64,000 bases of DNA, from assembly GCF_001412535.1 (NCBI RefSeq), contig NZ_CP011774.1, positions 1,235,501-1,299,500 of the forward strand, written 5' to 3'. The stretch comes from Limnohabitans sp. 63ED37-2. Lineage in GTDB: Bacteria > Pseudomonadota > Gammaproteobacteria > Burkholderiales > Burkholderiaceae_C. Below are positions 43,111-51,684 of the stretch, in pieces (the stretch's first letter is position 1; each line of letters starts with the position of its first letter). The position numbers and the translations under genes are program-made. The notes beneath the pieces were generated by a model. It did not search any database, had not been told where the DNA came from, and was given only the letters and a program-made list of their open reading frames with translations.

Positions 43111-43814
43111 ATCCCCAGGCTTTGCAGCTGCACCAGTCCTTTGGGGGTTTGCAGGCTGGCCACCAAATTGGCCGGTCCGGTTTCGATGGCGATGTGGGCC
43201 AAACCGATGGCATCAAAAGCGGCTTGCAGCTTGGCACCGCTGGGGTGACTCACGGTGAGGCTTTGCAGCGTCACACCCGAGCGGGGCAGGCTGTTGCGTG
43301 GGTGCAGGCGCAGCGGGTCGGTGGCCTCGGGCTTGCCCCACTGAATCAGGGTGGGCAAGCAACCGTTGAACAAGCGTTCACCGTCATCGCGCACGGTGAT
43401 TTGCCAGTTGAGCGTGCCTTTGCTCGATTTGCGGCTGGCGTGCACCACCTGACCGCGCTCAATGCCTTGTGTGCGCAGCACATGGCGGGCGGCTTTGACG
43501 TCCTCGGTGCTGCTGACAAAGTGGACCAGCCGGGGGCCTTGCGCCACTGCTTTTTGTAAGGTGGGGTTGTCCATGTCGAACCAGCGCGGCACCTGGGCGC
43601 GTTTGGGGATCACCGCCAAGGGGTTGATGGCGATGATTTCGAAATAGGCCAGAGGAAATTGCGGCGAAGCAATTTTGAAAAGGCGGTTGTGGGTGCCGTA
43701 TTTTTCATGCTCGCCACCGGGGCCAGGGGTGATGCCCAAGGTATCTTCGCACCATTGCACGCCCTCGTCCAGCGAGGCGGCCATCACCACCAGGTGATCA
43801 ATTTGAGTTTTCAT
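43107..43814 (-). CDS. VOC-family protein (Glyoxalase_3-like)
   Basis: The product has 235 residues, nearly twice the size of single-domain VOC proteins. It starts QIDHLVVMAASLDEGVQWCEDTLGI and contains GTHNRLFKI and YFEIIAINP, which match the Glyoxalase-like domain seen in many proteobacteria. Function is unknown. ATG 43814 overlaps the stop of the upstream NlpC/P60 gene as ATGA, so the two are coupled; the longer frame to 43874 is not needed. Confidence 0.85.
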   Translation of the reverse strand: MKTQIDHLVVMAASLDEGVQWCEDTLGITPGPGGEHEKYGTHNRLFKIASPQFPLAYFEIIAINPLAVIPKRAQVPRWFDMDNPTLQKAVAQGPRLVHFVSSTEDVKAARHVLRTQGIERGQVVHASRKSSKGTLNWQITVRDDGERLFNGCLPTLIQWGKPEATDPLRLHPRNSLPRSGVTLQSLTVSHPSGAKLQAAFDAIGLAHIAIETGPANLVASLQTPKGLVQLQSLGI

Positions 43815-44362
43815 GGTTTGGCATTGTCGCTGTTCACAGGCACCCGGCGTGCACCATTGAAGCGTTTTTGCCAATAGGCGCTGCGCATATCGTCAATGTT
43901 GACGGCTTTGCCAGCGCGTGGAGCGTGGATGAATTTGCCATCGCCCACGTAAATGCCCACATGGCTGAAGGTGCGGCGCATGGTGTTGAAAAACACCAGA
44001 TCACCGGGTTTGAGCTCATCGCGTTCGATGACCTCTGTGGCCCGGGCCTGGTCAACGGCGCGGCGCGGCAAAATTTGTCCGACCGATTTTTCGTAGAGAT
44101 GACGTACAAAGCCGCTGCAATCAAAACCCGTGCTCTCGGTGTTGCCGCCACGGCGGTAGGGCACGCCCAACAAGCCCATGGCCTGCTCCACCATGCCAGC
44201 GGCTTGGTCGCCGGCCTTGTCTTTGACCACGCTCAGTTGGGAGCCGATTTGAGAGACGAGGCCGCGCTCGGTCAGGCCCGCTGCCGGAGTGTCTTCTGTC
44301 GGAGAAGACCAAGCAGGCAGGTTCAGGGCGGCGAGTACCGATAAAAAAAGAATCCAACGCAT
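43811..44362 (-). CDS. NlpC/P60 (C40) cell-wall hydrolase
   Basis: The product has 183 residues: a signal peptide (about 1-19), a short linker, and a C40 peptidase domain with catalytic Cys82 in TGFDCSGFV and His in RTFSHVGIYVGDGKFIHA. It probably cleaves gamma-D-glutamyl-meso-diaminopimelate bonds in peptidoglycan stem peptides. It is periplasmic or exported and is coupled to the VOC-family gene downstream. Confidence 0.92.
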   Translation of the reverse strand: MRWILFLSVLAALNLPAWSSPTEDTPAAGLTERGLVSQIGSQLSVVKDKAGDQAAGMVEQAMGLLGVPYRRGGNTESTGFDCSGFVRHLYEKSVGQILPRRAVDQARATEVIERDELKPGDLVFFNTMRRTFSHVGIYVGDGKFIHAPRAGKAVNIDDMRSAYWQKRFNGARRVPVNSDNAKP

Positions 44363-44509
44363 AGCCCGCCAGCATAACGGATATTTTTGGATTAAATCAT
44401 GGGGCGACTACGGTGCCCGTTGAATGGCTACCCACCCTGTCAACCCTTTGGGTTTGCAGTGGCTTGGGCTGCTGCGACAATCCGTATCCAGAAACTCTCA
44501 GGACAAAAC

Positions 44510-45115
44510 ATGTTGATCGATGCAGATGAAAGCCAATTGGTGCTGGTGGATTTTCAGGCCCGTTTGAAGCCCGCGATGCTGGACGCGGACGCCGTTTGGG
44601 CCAATGCCGCACGATTGGCCACCTTGGCCCAGGCCCTCGATGTGCCCACCTGGGGCACCGAGCAAAACCCCTCGCGCTTGGGCGAGATGCCTCCGGAAAT
44701 TCGCAGCTACTGCCGTCAGGTGCTGGCCAAGATGCAGTTCAGCGCCGTGGAAGAAGGCTTGGGTGAGTGGCTGCAGCCCGAGCCGGTGCAGGCCCTGCGC
44801 GGCAATGCCCGCAGCTTGCCCAGGCATTTGCAAAAGCCACAGCCCGGGGCCGACCCCCGCAAGACCATTGTGTTGGCCGGGTGTGAGGCCCACATCTGTT
44901 TGATGCAAACGGCCTTGGATTTGCTGGAAGACGAGTTCGAGGTCTGGGTGGTGACCGATGCCTGCAGCTCGCGCACCGAGCGCAACCGCGATGCTGCCTA
45001 CGACCGCCTGGCAGGTGCCGGTGCTGAGTTGGTGACCGCCGAGATGGTGGCGTTTGAATGGATTCGCTCGGCCGAGCACCCCGATTTCAAGCTGCTGCAA
45101 AGCCTGTTCAAGTGA
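44510..45115 (+). CDS. Isochorismatase-like cysteine hydrolase
   Basis: The product has 201 residues. The catalytic triad of this superfamily appears as Asp in LVLVDFQARL, Lys in LAKMQFS and Cys in AGCEAHICLMQTA. Members hydrolyse isochorismate, nicotinamide or other amides. ATG 44510 with CAGGA upstream is preferred over an in-frame extension to 44399. No pathway partner is adjacent. Confidence 0.9.
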   Translation: MLIDADESQLVLVDFQARLKPAMLDADAVWANAARLATLAQALDVPTWGTEQNPSRLGEMPPEIRSYCRQVLAKMQFSAVEEGLGEWLQPEPVQALRGNARSLPRHLQKPQPGADPRKTIVLAGCEAHICLMQTALDLLEDEFEVWVVTDACSSRTERNRDAAYDRLAGAGAELVTAEMVAFEWIRSAEHPDFKLLQSLFK

Positions 45116-45185
45116 CCGCGCCCAGCGGGCGGGGCGCTGCTTGCCCGCGCTGATGCCCTCTTTTGCCCTGGCTTGAGTCAGCTTC

Positions 45186-45213
45186 TTGCAAGTCCTTTGG
45201 CCATAATTATGAA
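45186..45213 (+). promoter_or_regulatory. Candidate promoter of prpE
   Basis: TTGCAA (45186-45191) and TATGAA (45208-45213) are separated by 16 bases, upstream of prpE by about 75 bases. The match to the sigma-70 consensus is moderate. Confidence 0.35.
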
Positions 45214-45288
45214 TTCAGAAGTGCAGGGCACTGGATAGCCATCGCCCCTTCGCTCGCTTTCAATTTGCTGGGTTTTCAGGAGACATCC

Positions 45289-47187
45289 ATGGGCAATTTC
45301 GCAGAATTTCACGCCCGGTCGATCAACGACCGCGACGTTTTTTGGGCCGAGCAGGCCAAACTGGTGGACTGGAAAGTCCAGCCCCAGCAAATCTGTGATT
45401 ACAGCAACCCGCCTTTTGCCAAGTGGTTCGTCGGTGGCCAGACCAACCTGTGCCACAACGCGGTGGACCGGCACCTGGCCGAGCGTGCCGATCAGCCTGC
45501 ATTGATTTTTGTGTCGACTGAAACGAACCAGGAAAGAACCTACACCTTCTGCGAACTGCACACCGAAGTGCAGCGCATGGCCGCCATCTTGCAAGACCTG
45601 GGTGTGGTCAAAGGTGACCGCGTGCTGATTTACATGCCCATGATCGCCGAGGCGGCTTTTGCCATGCTGGCCTGCGTGCGCTTGGGCGCGATCCACTCGG
45701 TGGTATTTGGTGGTTTTGCCTCGCATTCGCTGGCCACCCGCATCGAGGACGCCTCGCCCAAAGTCATCATCAGCGCCGACGCCGGCTCCCGTGGCGGCAA
45801 GGGTGTACCTTATAAGCCGTTGCTGGACGAAGCCATCAAGCTCTCGGCCCACAAACCGGTCAACGTGATCATGGTGGACCGCAAACTGGCTGCCTTCACC
45901 CCTGTGGCCGGACGCGATGTGGATTACGCCACCGAGCGGGCCAAGCACATGGATGCGGTCGTGCCGTGCGTGTGGGTCGAATCCACGCACCCCAGCTACA
46001 CGCTTTACACCTCGGGAACCACCGGCAAGCCCAAGGGCGTGCAGCGCGATACCGGGGGCTACACCGTGGCCCTGGCCGCCAGCATCCCCAACGTGTTTGA
46101 AGGCAAGCCCGGCGGCACCTTTTTCTGCACCAGCGACATCGGCTGGGTGGTGGGCCACAGCTACATCATCTACGGCCCGCTGATCGGCGGCATGGCCACC
46201 ATCCTGTACGAAGGCCTGCCCATTCGCCCCGATGGTGGCATCTGGTGGAGCCTGGTCGAGAAGTACAAAGTCCAGGTCATGTTCAGCGCCCCCACAGCCA
46301 TCCGGGTGCTCAAAAAGCAAGACCCTGCGCTTTTGTCCAAGTACGACCTGTCCAGTCTGCAGGCACTCTTCTTGGCGGGCGAACCCTTGGACGAACCCAC
46401 GGCCAAATGGATTTCGGAAGGCCTGAGTGGCAAGGCCATCATCGACAACTACTGGCAGACCGAAACCGGTTGGCCGATTCTGAGCATTTGCAATGGCGTG
46501 GAAAAAGCGCCCAGCAAGTTCGGCTCGCCCGGAAAAGCGATTTACGGCTACAACGTCAAGTTGGTCGACGACCAGACGGGCGAAGAGTTGACCGGCGCCA
46601 ACCAGAAAGGCGTGTTGACCATTGAAGGCCCGCTGCCCCCTGGCAACCTGCAAACCATCTGGGGCGATGACGAGCGCTTCGTCAAGACCTACTGGAAGAC
46701 GGTGCCGAACAAGCTGGTTTACAGCACCTTCGACTGGGCTGTACGGGACGAAGATGGCTATTTCTTCATTTTGGGCCGCACCGACGACGTGATCAACGTA
46801 GCCGGTCACCGCCTGGGCACCCGCGAGATCGAAGAAAGCATCTCCAGCCACCCCAACATCGCCGAAGTGGCGGTGGTGGGCGTGGCCGATCAGCTCAAAG
46901 GTCAGGTGGCCATGGCCTTTGCCATTGCCAAAGACACTTCGGGCCTGACGGACGCGGCAGCGCGTCTGAAGCTCGAGGGCGAAGTCATGAAGGTGGTGGA
47001 TTCGCAACTGGGCGCGGTGGCACGGCCCTCGCGTGTGTTCTTTGTATCCGCCTTGCCCAAGACGCGCAGCGGCAAGTTGCTGCGCCGGGCCATTCAGGCG
47101 GTGGCCGAGGGGCGCGATCCGGGTGATCTGACCACCATGGACGATCCAGCCGCCTTGCAACAGATCGTTGATCAGATCCAAGGCTGA
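45289..47187 (+). CDS. prpE: Propionate--CoA ligase
   Basis: The product has 632 residues. It starts with NFAEFHARSINDRDVFWAEQ, as in PrpE, rather than the longer Acs. The adenylate-forming core has YTSGTTGKPKGVQRDTGG (P-loop) and the catalytic lysine in TRSGKLLRRAI. It makes propionyl-CoA from propionate, ATP and CoA. ATG 45289 has AGGAGA upstream; the frame extends to 45163 without a ribosome site. It ends in a strong terminator and stands alone; prpB/prpC are not in this window. Confidence 0.92.
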   Translation: MGNFAEFHARSINDRDVFWAEQAKLVDWKVQPQQICDYSNPPFAKWFVGGQTNLCHNAVDRHLAERADQPALIFVSTETNQERTYTFCELHTEVQRMAAILQDLGVVKGDRVLIYMPMIAEAAFAMLACVRLGAIHSVVFGGFASHSLATRIEDASPKVIISADAGSRGGKGVPYKPLLDEAIKLSAHKPVNVIMVDRKLAAFTPVAGRDVDYATERAKHMDAVVPCVWVESTHPSYTLYTSGTTGKPKGVQRDTGGYTVALAASIPNVFEGKPGGTFFCTSDIGWVVGHSYIIYGPLIGGMATILYEGLPIRPDGGIWWSLVEKYKVQVMFSAPTAIRVLKKQDPALLSKYDLSSLQALFLAGEPLDEPTAKWISEGLSGKAIIDNYWQTETGWPILSICNGVEKAPSKFGSPGKAIYGYNVKLVDDQTGEELTGANQKGVLTIEGPLPPGNLQTIWGDDERFVKTYWKTVPNKLVYSTFDWAVRDEDGYFFILGRTDDVINVAGHRLGTREIEESISSHPNIAEVAVVGVADQLKGQVAMAFAIAKDTSGLTDAAARLKLEGEVMKVVDSQLGAVARPSRVFFVSALPKTRSGKLLRRAIQAVAEGRDPGDLTTMDDPAALQQIVDQIQG

Positions 47188-47195
47188 CTTTTCAG

Positions 47196-47222
47196 GACCC
47201 CGCATCGACGGGGTCTTTTTTT
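47196..47222 (+). terminator. Intrinsic terminator of prpE
   Basis: Stem GACCCCG (47196-47202) and CGGGGTC (47209-47215) with a 6-base loop is followed by seven T (47216-47222). It lies 8 bases after the prpE stop. Confidence 0.9.
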
Positions 47223-47265
47223 GCCGCAAAACCTTGTGCACGCCTGATGGAATACGAATGTAAGT

Positions 47266-47292
47266 TTGACATTGGCCAAGGCGTGGCACAAT
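47266..47292 (+). promoter_or_regulatory. Candidate promoter of the sucAB-lpdA operon
   Basis: A consensus -35 box TTGACA (47266-47271) is followed after 15 bases by CACAAT (47287-47292). The spacer is shorter than ideal. It would leave a leader of about 115 bases before sucA. Confidence 0.4.
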
Positions 47293-47413
47293 GCGGTTTG
47301 TACTCAGGCCCTTCCTTTGCCACAGTCGCATCCGCCAACCGGTTCAGCCGTGTCGCGGGAGGTAATTCTCAACCAACTAATGTTTCCCCGAGGGAAACGG
47401 AGGTCAGCGAAAT

Positions 47414-50281
47414 ATGAGCGAGACTAATTCCGTCTACGCTGCCTACCAAGGCAACACTTACTTGTTCGGCGGAAATGCCCCGTACGTCGAAGAGATGTAC
47501 GAAAACTACTTGGCCAACCCCGGTAGCGTCCCAGATTCTTGGCGTGAGTATTTCGACGCCCTCCAGCATGTTCCCGCCGTCGACGGCACCAATGCCAAAG
47601 ACGTCCCACACCTGCCCGTCATCAACGCCTTTGCCGAACGCGCCAAGTCCGGCGGTACCAAAGTTGTCATGGCCAGCGCCGATGTCGAGATGGGCCGCAA
47701 GCGCACCGCCGTGCAGCAGCTGATCGCCGCTTACCGCAACGTGGGCCAACGCTGGGCCGATTTGGACCCCTTGAAGCGCACCGAGCGCCCCAACATTCCT
47801 GACCTCGATCCCGGCTTCTACGGCTTCTCTGACGCCGACCAAGAAACCGTGTTCGACACCAGCAACACCTTCTTCGGCAAGAACAACATGTCCTTGCGCG
47901 AGCTGCTCAATGCGCTGCGCGAGACCTACTGCGGCACCTTGGGTGCCGAGTACATGTACACCACCGAGCAGGCTGAAAAGCGCTGGTGGCAGCAAAAGCT
48001 CGAAAGCATCCGCAGCAAGCCCAATTTCACAGCCGAGAAGAAAAAGCAGATCCTCGATCGCCTGACGGCTGCCGAAGGCTTGGAGCGCTACCTGCACACC
48101 AAATACGTGGGCCAAAAGTGCTTCTCGCTCGAAGGTGGCGAGAGCTTCATCGCCGCCATGGACGAGCTGATCCAGTCGGCCGGTGCGCAAGGTGTGCAGG
48201 AAGTTGTGATCGGCATGGCCCACCGTGGCCGCCTGAACGTGCTGGTCAACACCATGGGTAAGTTGCCCGCAGACCTGTTTGCCGAGTTTGACCACACCGC
48301 CCCCGAAGACCTGCCAGCCGGTGACGTGAAGTACCACCAAGGCTTCAGCTCGGATGTGAGCACGGCCGGTGGTCCGGTCCACCTGTCGCTGGCGTTCAAC
48401 CCCTCGCACCTCGAAATCGTGAACCCTGTGGTCGAAGGCTCGGTGCGTGCCCGCATGGACCGCCGCGATGACCCACATGGCAAGCAGGTGTTGCCGGTGC
48501 TGGTGCACGGCGACGCCGCCTTTGGTGGCCAGGGTGTGAACCAGGAAACCTTTGCGCTGGCCCAAACCCGTGGTTATTCCACAGGCGGCACGGTGCACAT
48601 CATCATCAACAACCAGATTGGTTTCACGACGTCGGACCCCCGCGACATGCGCTCGAGCGTGTTCTGCACCGACATCGTCAAGATGGTCGAAGCCCCAGTG
48701 CTGCACGTCAACGGTGACGATCCCGAAGCCGTGGTCATGGCCGCGCAACTGGCCCTCGAATACCGCATGACCTTCCGCAAGGACGTGGTGCTGGACGTGG
48801 TGTGCTTCCGCAAACTGGGCCACAACGAGCAGGACACCCCTGCTTTGACCCAGCCGCTGATGTACAAGAAAATCGGCGCTCACCCCGGCACACGCAAGCT
48901 GTTTGCCGACAAACTGGCGGCGCAAGGCTTGGGCGACAACTTGGGCGATGAGATGGTCAAGGCCTACCGCGCTGCACTCGACGCCGGTAAAAACACCACC
49001 GACCCCGTGTTGACCAACTTCAAGACCAAGTTCACCGTGGACTGGTCGCCTTTCCTGGGCAAGAAGTGGACCGATGCGGGCGACACCGCCATTCCATTGG
49101 CCGAGTGGAAACGCTTGGCTGAAAAGATTTCCACCATCCCCGATTCGGTCACCCCGCACCAATTGGTCAAAAAGGTGTACGACGACCGTGCAGCCATGGG
49201 CCGTGGCGAAATCCCGGTGGACTGGGGCATGGGCGAGCACATGGCTTTTGCCTCTTTGGTGGCCAGCGGCTACCCCGTTCGCCTGTCGGGCGAGGACTGC
49301 GGCCGTGGCACCTTCACGCACCGCCACGCCGTGATTCACGACCAAAAGCGCGAAAAGTGGGACACCGGCACCTATGTGGCGCTGCAAAACGTGACCGACA
49401 AGCAGGCACCCTTCACCGTGATCGACTCGATCTTGTCCGAAGAAGCGGTGCTGGCTTTTGAATACGGCTACGCCTCGAATGACCCCAACACCTTGGTCAT
49501 TTGGGAAGCGCAGTTCGGCGACTTTGCCAACGGCGCACAGGTGGTGATCGACCAGTTCATCGCCTCGGGCGAGGTCAAGTGGGGCCGTGTCAACGGCATC
49601 ACCTTGATGCTGCCCCACGGCTACGAAGGCCAGGGCCCCGAGCACAGCTCGGCCCGCGTCGAGCGCTTCATGCAGCTGGCGGCCGACACCAACATGCAAC
49701 TGGTGCAGCCCACCACGGCCAGCCAGATCTTCCATGTGCTGCGTCGCCAGATGGTGCGCAACCTGCGCAAGCCCTTGGTCATCTTCACGCCCAAGTCGCT
49801 GCTGCGCAACAAGGACGCGACATCACCCGTGTCCGAGTTCACGCATGGCAGCTTCCAGACCGTGATCCCCGAGAACAAAACGCTCAAGGCCGACAAGGTC
49901 AAGCGCGTGGTGGCTTGCTCGGGCAAGGTGTACTACGACCTGGTCAAGCACCGCGAAGCCAAGGGTGCCGACGACGTGGCCATCATCCGTGTGGAGCAGC
50001 TCTACCCCTTCCCACACAAGGCGTTTGCGGCCGAGCTGAAAAAGTACCCCAACGCCACCGACATCGTGTGGTGCCAGGACGAGCCACAGAATCAGGGTGC
50101 CTGGTTCTTCATCCAGCACAACATCCACGAAAACATGCAAAGTGGCCAAAAGCTCGGTTATGCCGGTCGTGCCGCCTCCGCTTCTCCAGCGGTGGGTTAC
50201 TCGCACCTGCACCAGGACCAGCAAAAGGCGCTGATTGAGGCGGCATTTGCCAAACTCAAAGGCTTCGTGCTGACCAAGTGA
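47414..50281 (+). CDS. sucA: 2-oxoglutarate dehydrogenase E1 component
   Basis: The product has 955 residues, the full length of SucA. The N-terminus contains NTYLFGGNAPYVEEMYENY, the short lipoyl-domain-facing part of the family. Thiamine diphosphate-binding regions include IGMAHRGRLNVLVN and the GD...NN motif around VNGDDPEAV. The C-terminal pyrimidine domain holds GQGPEHSSARVERF. It decarboxylates 2-oxoglutarate and succinylates the SucB lipoyl group. GGAGG precedes ATG 47414. sucB and lpdA follow on the same strand. Confidence 0.97.
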   Translation: MSETNSVYAAYQGNTYLFGGNAPYVEEMYENYLANPGSVPDSWREYFDALQHVPAVDGTNAKDVPHLPVINAFAERAKSGGTKVVMASADVEMGRKRTAVQQLIAAYRNVGQRWADLDPLKRTERPNIPDLDPGFYGFSDADQETVFDTSNTFFGKNNMSLRELLNALRETYCGTLGAEYMYTTEQAEKRWWQQKLESIRSKPNFTAEKKKQILDRLTAAEGLERYLHTKYVGQKCFSLEGGESFIAAMDELIQSAGAQGVQEVVIGMAHRGRLNVLVNTMGKLPADLFAEFDHTAPEDLPAGDVKYHQGFSSDVSTAGGPVHLSLAFNPSHLEIVNPVVEGSVRARMDRRDDPHGKQVLPVLVHGDAAFGGQGVNQETFALAQTRGYSTGGTVHIIINNQIGFTTSDPRDMRSSVFCTDIVKMVEAPVLHVNGDDPEAVVMAAQLALEYRMTFRKDVVLDVVCFRKLGHNEQDTPALTQPLMYKKIGAHPGTRKLFADKLAAQGLGDNLGDEMVKAYRAALDAGKNTTDPVLTNFKTKFTVDWSPFLGKKWTDAGDTAIPLAEWKRLAEKISTIPDSVTPHQLVKKVYDDRAAMGRGEIPVDWGMGEHMAFASLVASGYPVRLSGEDCGRGTFTHRHAVIHDQKREKWDTGTYVALQNVTDKQAPFTVIDSILSEEAVLAFEYGYASNDPNTLVIWEAQFGDFANGAQVVIDQFIASGEVKWGRVNGITLMLPHGYEGQGPEHSSARVERFMQLAADTNMQLVQPTTASQIFHVLRRQMVRNLRKPLVIFTPKSLLRNKDATSPVSEFTHGSFQTVIPENKTLKADKVKRVVACSGKVYYDLVKHREAKGADDVAIIRVEQLYPFPHKAFAAELKKYPNATDIVWCQDEPQNQGAWFFIQHNIHENMQSGQKLGYAGRAASASPAVGYSHLHQDQQKALIEAAFAKLKGFVLTK

Positions 50282-50289
50282 TGTGGCCT

Positions 50290-50313
50290 CTGGCGCTGAG
50301 TGTCCAGCGCCAG
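50290..50313 (+). other. Perfect stem-loop between sucA and sucB
   Basis: CTGGCGCT (50290-50297) and AGCGCCAG (50306-50313) pair perfectly around 8 bases. No T-run follows, so it is more likely an mRNA stabilising or processing element than a terminator. Confidence 0.5.
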
Positions 50314-50372
50314 ACCCTTCACCCACATCCTCCCGTACACCTTCCTAACGAACAACGCATAACGGAAAAATC

Positions 50373-51623
50373 ATGGCAATCGTAGAAGTCAAAGTTCCCC
50401 AACTGTCCGAGTCTGTGGCCGAGGCCACCATGCTGCAGTGGAAAAAGAAAGTCGGCGACACCGTGGCCGCCGACGAGATCCTGATCGAGATCGAAACCGA
50501 CAAGGTCGTGCTCGAAGTGCCCGCACCTTCCGCTGGCGTGCTGTCTGAAATCATCCAGGGCGACGGCGCCACCGTGGCCGCCGAGCAACTCATCGCTCGT
50601 ATCGACACCGATGGCAAAGTTGCCGCTGCGGCCCCGGCTGCCGCTGCACCAGTTGCTGCGCCTGCTACGGTTGCCGCAGCGCCTGCTGCTGCCACTGGAG
50701 GCAACATGGCCGGTGTGGCCATGCCCGCCGCGGCCAAACTCATGGCTGACAACAGCCTGGCCGCAGGTTCTGTGGCGGGATCTGGCAAAGACGGTCGCGT
50801 GACCAAAGGTGATGTGCTGGCCGCTGTGGCTGGGGGTGTCAAGTCCACCGCCGCGGTGATCCCCACCGGCGTGCCCACCAAGGCCTTGCCTCAGGTCTCG
50901 GCCCCCGCCGTCAACTTGGGCGACCGCCCTGAGCAGCGCGTGCCCATGACCCGCCTGCGTGCCCGCGTGGCCGAGCGTTTGCTGCAATCGCAGTCGACCA
51001 ATGCCATCTTGACCACCTTCAACGAAATCAACATGGCCCCGGTCATGGAGATGCGCAAGCGCATGCAAGAGCGTTTCGAGAAGGAACACGGCGTCAAGCT
51101 CGGCTTCATGAGCTTCTTTGTCAAAGCCGCTGTGCATGCCCTCAAGAAGTTCCCTGTGCTGAACGCTTCGGTGGATGGCAATGACATCGTCTACCACGGC
51201 TACTTCGACATCGGTATCGCGGTGGGTTCGCCCCGTGGTTTGGTGGTGCCGATTCTGCGCAACGCCGACCAGATGAGTTTTGCCGACATTGAAAAGAAGA
51301 TCGCTGAGTTTGGCCAGAAAGCCAAAGACGGCAAGCTGGGCATCGAAGAGATGACCGGCGGTACCTTCTCGATCTCGAACGGCGGCACCTTCGGCTCGAT
51401 GATGTCGACCCCCATCATCAACCCACCTCAGTCGGCCATTTTGGGCGTTCACGCGACCAAAGACCGCGCCATGGTGGAAAACGGCCAAGTCGTGGTTCGT
51501 CCCATGAACTATTTCGCCATGTCGTATGACCACCGCATCATCGACGGCCGCGAAGCCGTCTTGGGCTTGGTCGCTATGAAAGAAGCGCTGGAAGATCCAG
51601 CCCGCTTGCTGTTCGACATCTAA
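50373..51623 (+). CDS. sucB: Dihydrolipoamide succinyltransferase (E2) of 2-oxoglutarate dehydrogenase
   Basis: The product has 416 residues: one lipoyl domain (about 1-75, lipoyl lysine in ETDKVVLEVP), an Ala-rich linker, a peripheral subunit-binding domain (AKLMADNSLAAGSVAGSGKDG), and the catalytic domain with RLRARVAERLLQSQ and the active-site motif DHRIIDGREAV. It forms the 24-mer core that transfers succinyl to CoA. It lies 91 bases after sucA. Confidence 0.97.
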   Translation: MAIVEVKVPQLSESVAEATMLQWKKKVGDTVAADEILIEIETDKVVLEVPAPSAGVLSEIIQGDGATVAAEQLIARIDTDGKVAAAAPAAAAPVAAPATVAAAPAAATGGNMAGVAMPAAAKLMADNSLAAGSVAGSGKDGRVTKGDVLAAVAGGVKSTAAVIPTGVPTKALPQVSAPAVNLGDRPEQRVPMTRLRARVAERLLQSQSTNAILTTFNEINMAPVMEMRKRMQERFEKEHGVKLGFMSFFVKAAVHALKKFPVLNASVDGNDIVYHGYFDIGIAVGSPRGLVVPILRNADQMSFADIEKKIAEFGQKAKDGKLGIEEMTGGTFSISNGGTFGSMMSTPIINPPQSAILGVHATKDRAMVENGQVVVRPMNYFAMSYDHRIIDGREAVLGLVAMKEALEDPARLLFDI

Positions 51624-51641
51624 AACCCCCTTGTTTTGAAT

Positions 51642-51665
51642 GCCCCCTTTCCAGGGGGCGTTTTT
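51642..51665 (+). terminator. Terminator-like hairpin between sucB and lpdA
   Basis: GCCCCC (51642-51647) and GGGGGC (51654-51659) form a perfect stem around TTTCCA, followed by GTTTTT. It lies between two genes that should be co-transcribed, so it probably reduces, rather than stops, read-through into lpdA. Confidence 0.65.
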
Positions 51666-51684
51666 CATCCAAAAGGCATTTCCC

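Noticed and set aside
45125..45148. GCGGGC...GCCCGC hairpin after the isochorismatase-like gene as a terminator
   Set aside because: The stem is only 6 bp, is not followed directly by a T-run, and GC-rich stems of this size are common here by chance.
45178..47331. Open frame of 717 codons on the minus strand
   Set aside because: It is the antisense shadow of prpE, which has full family motifs, a good ribosome site and a terminator. The product is rich in His/Gln/Val with no recognisable domain.
47369..49735. Open frame of 788 codons on the minus strand
   Set aside because: It lies opposite sucA; GC-rich codon use creates long antisense frames. The translated product has no family features.
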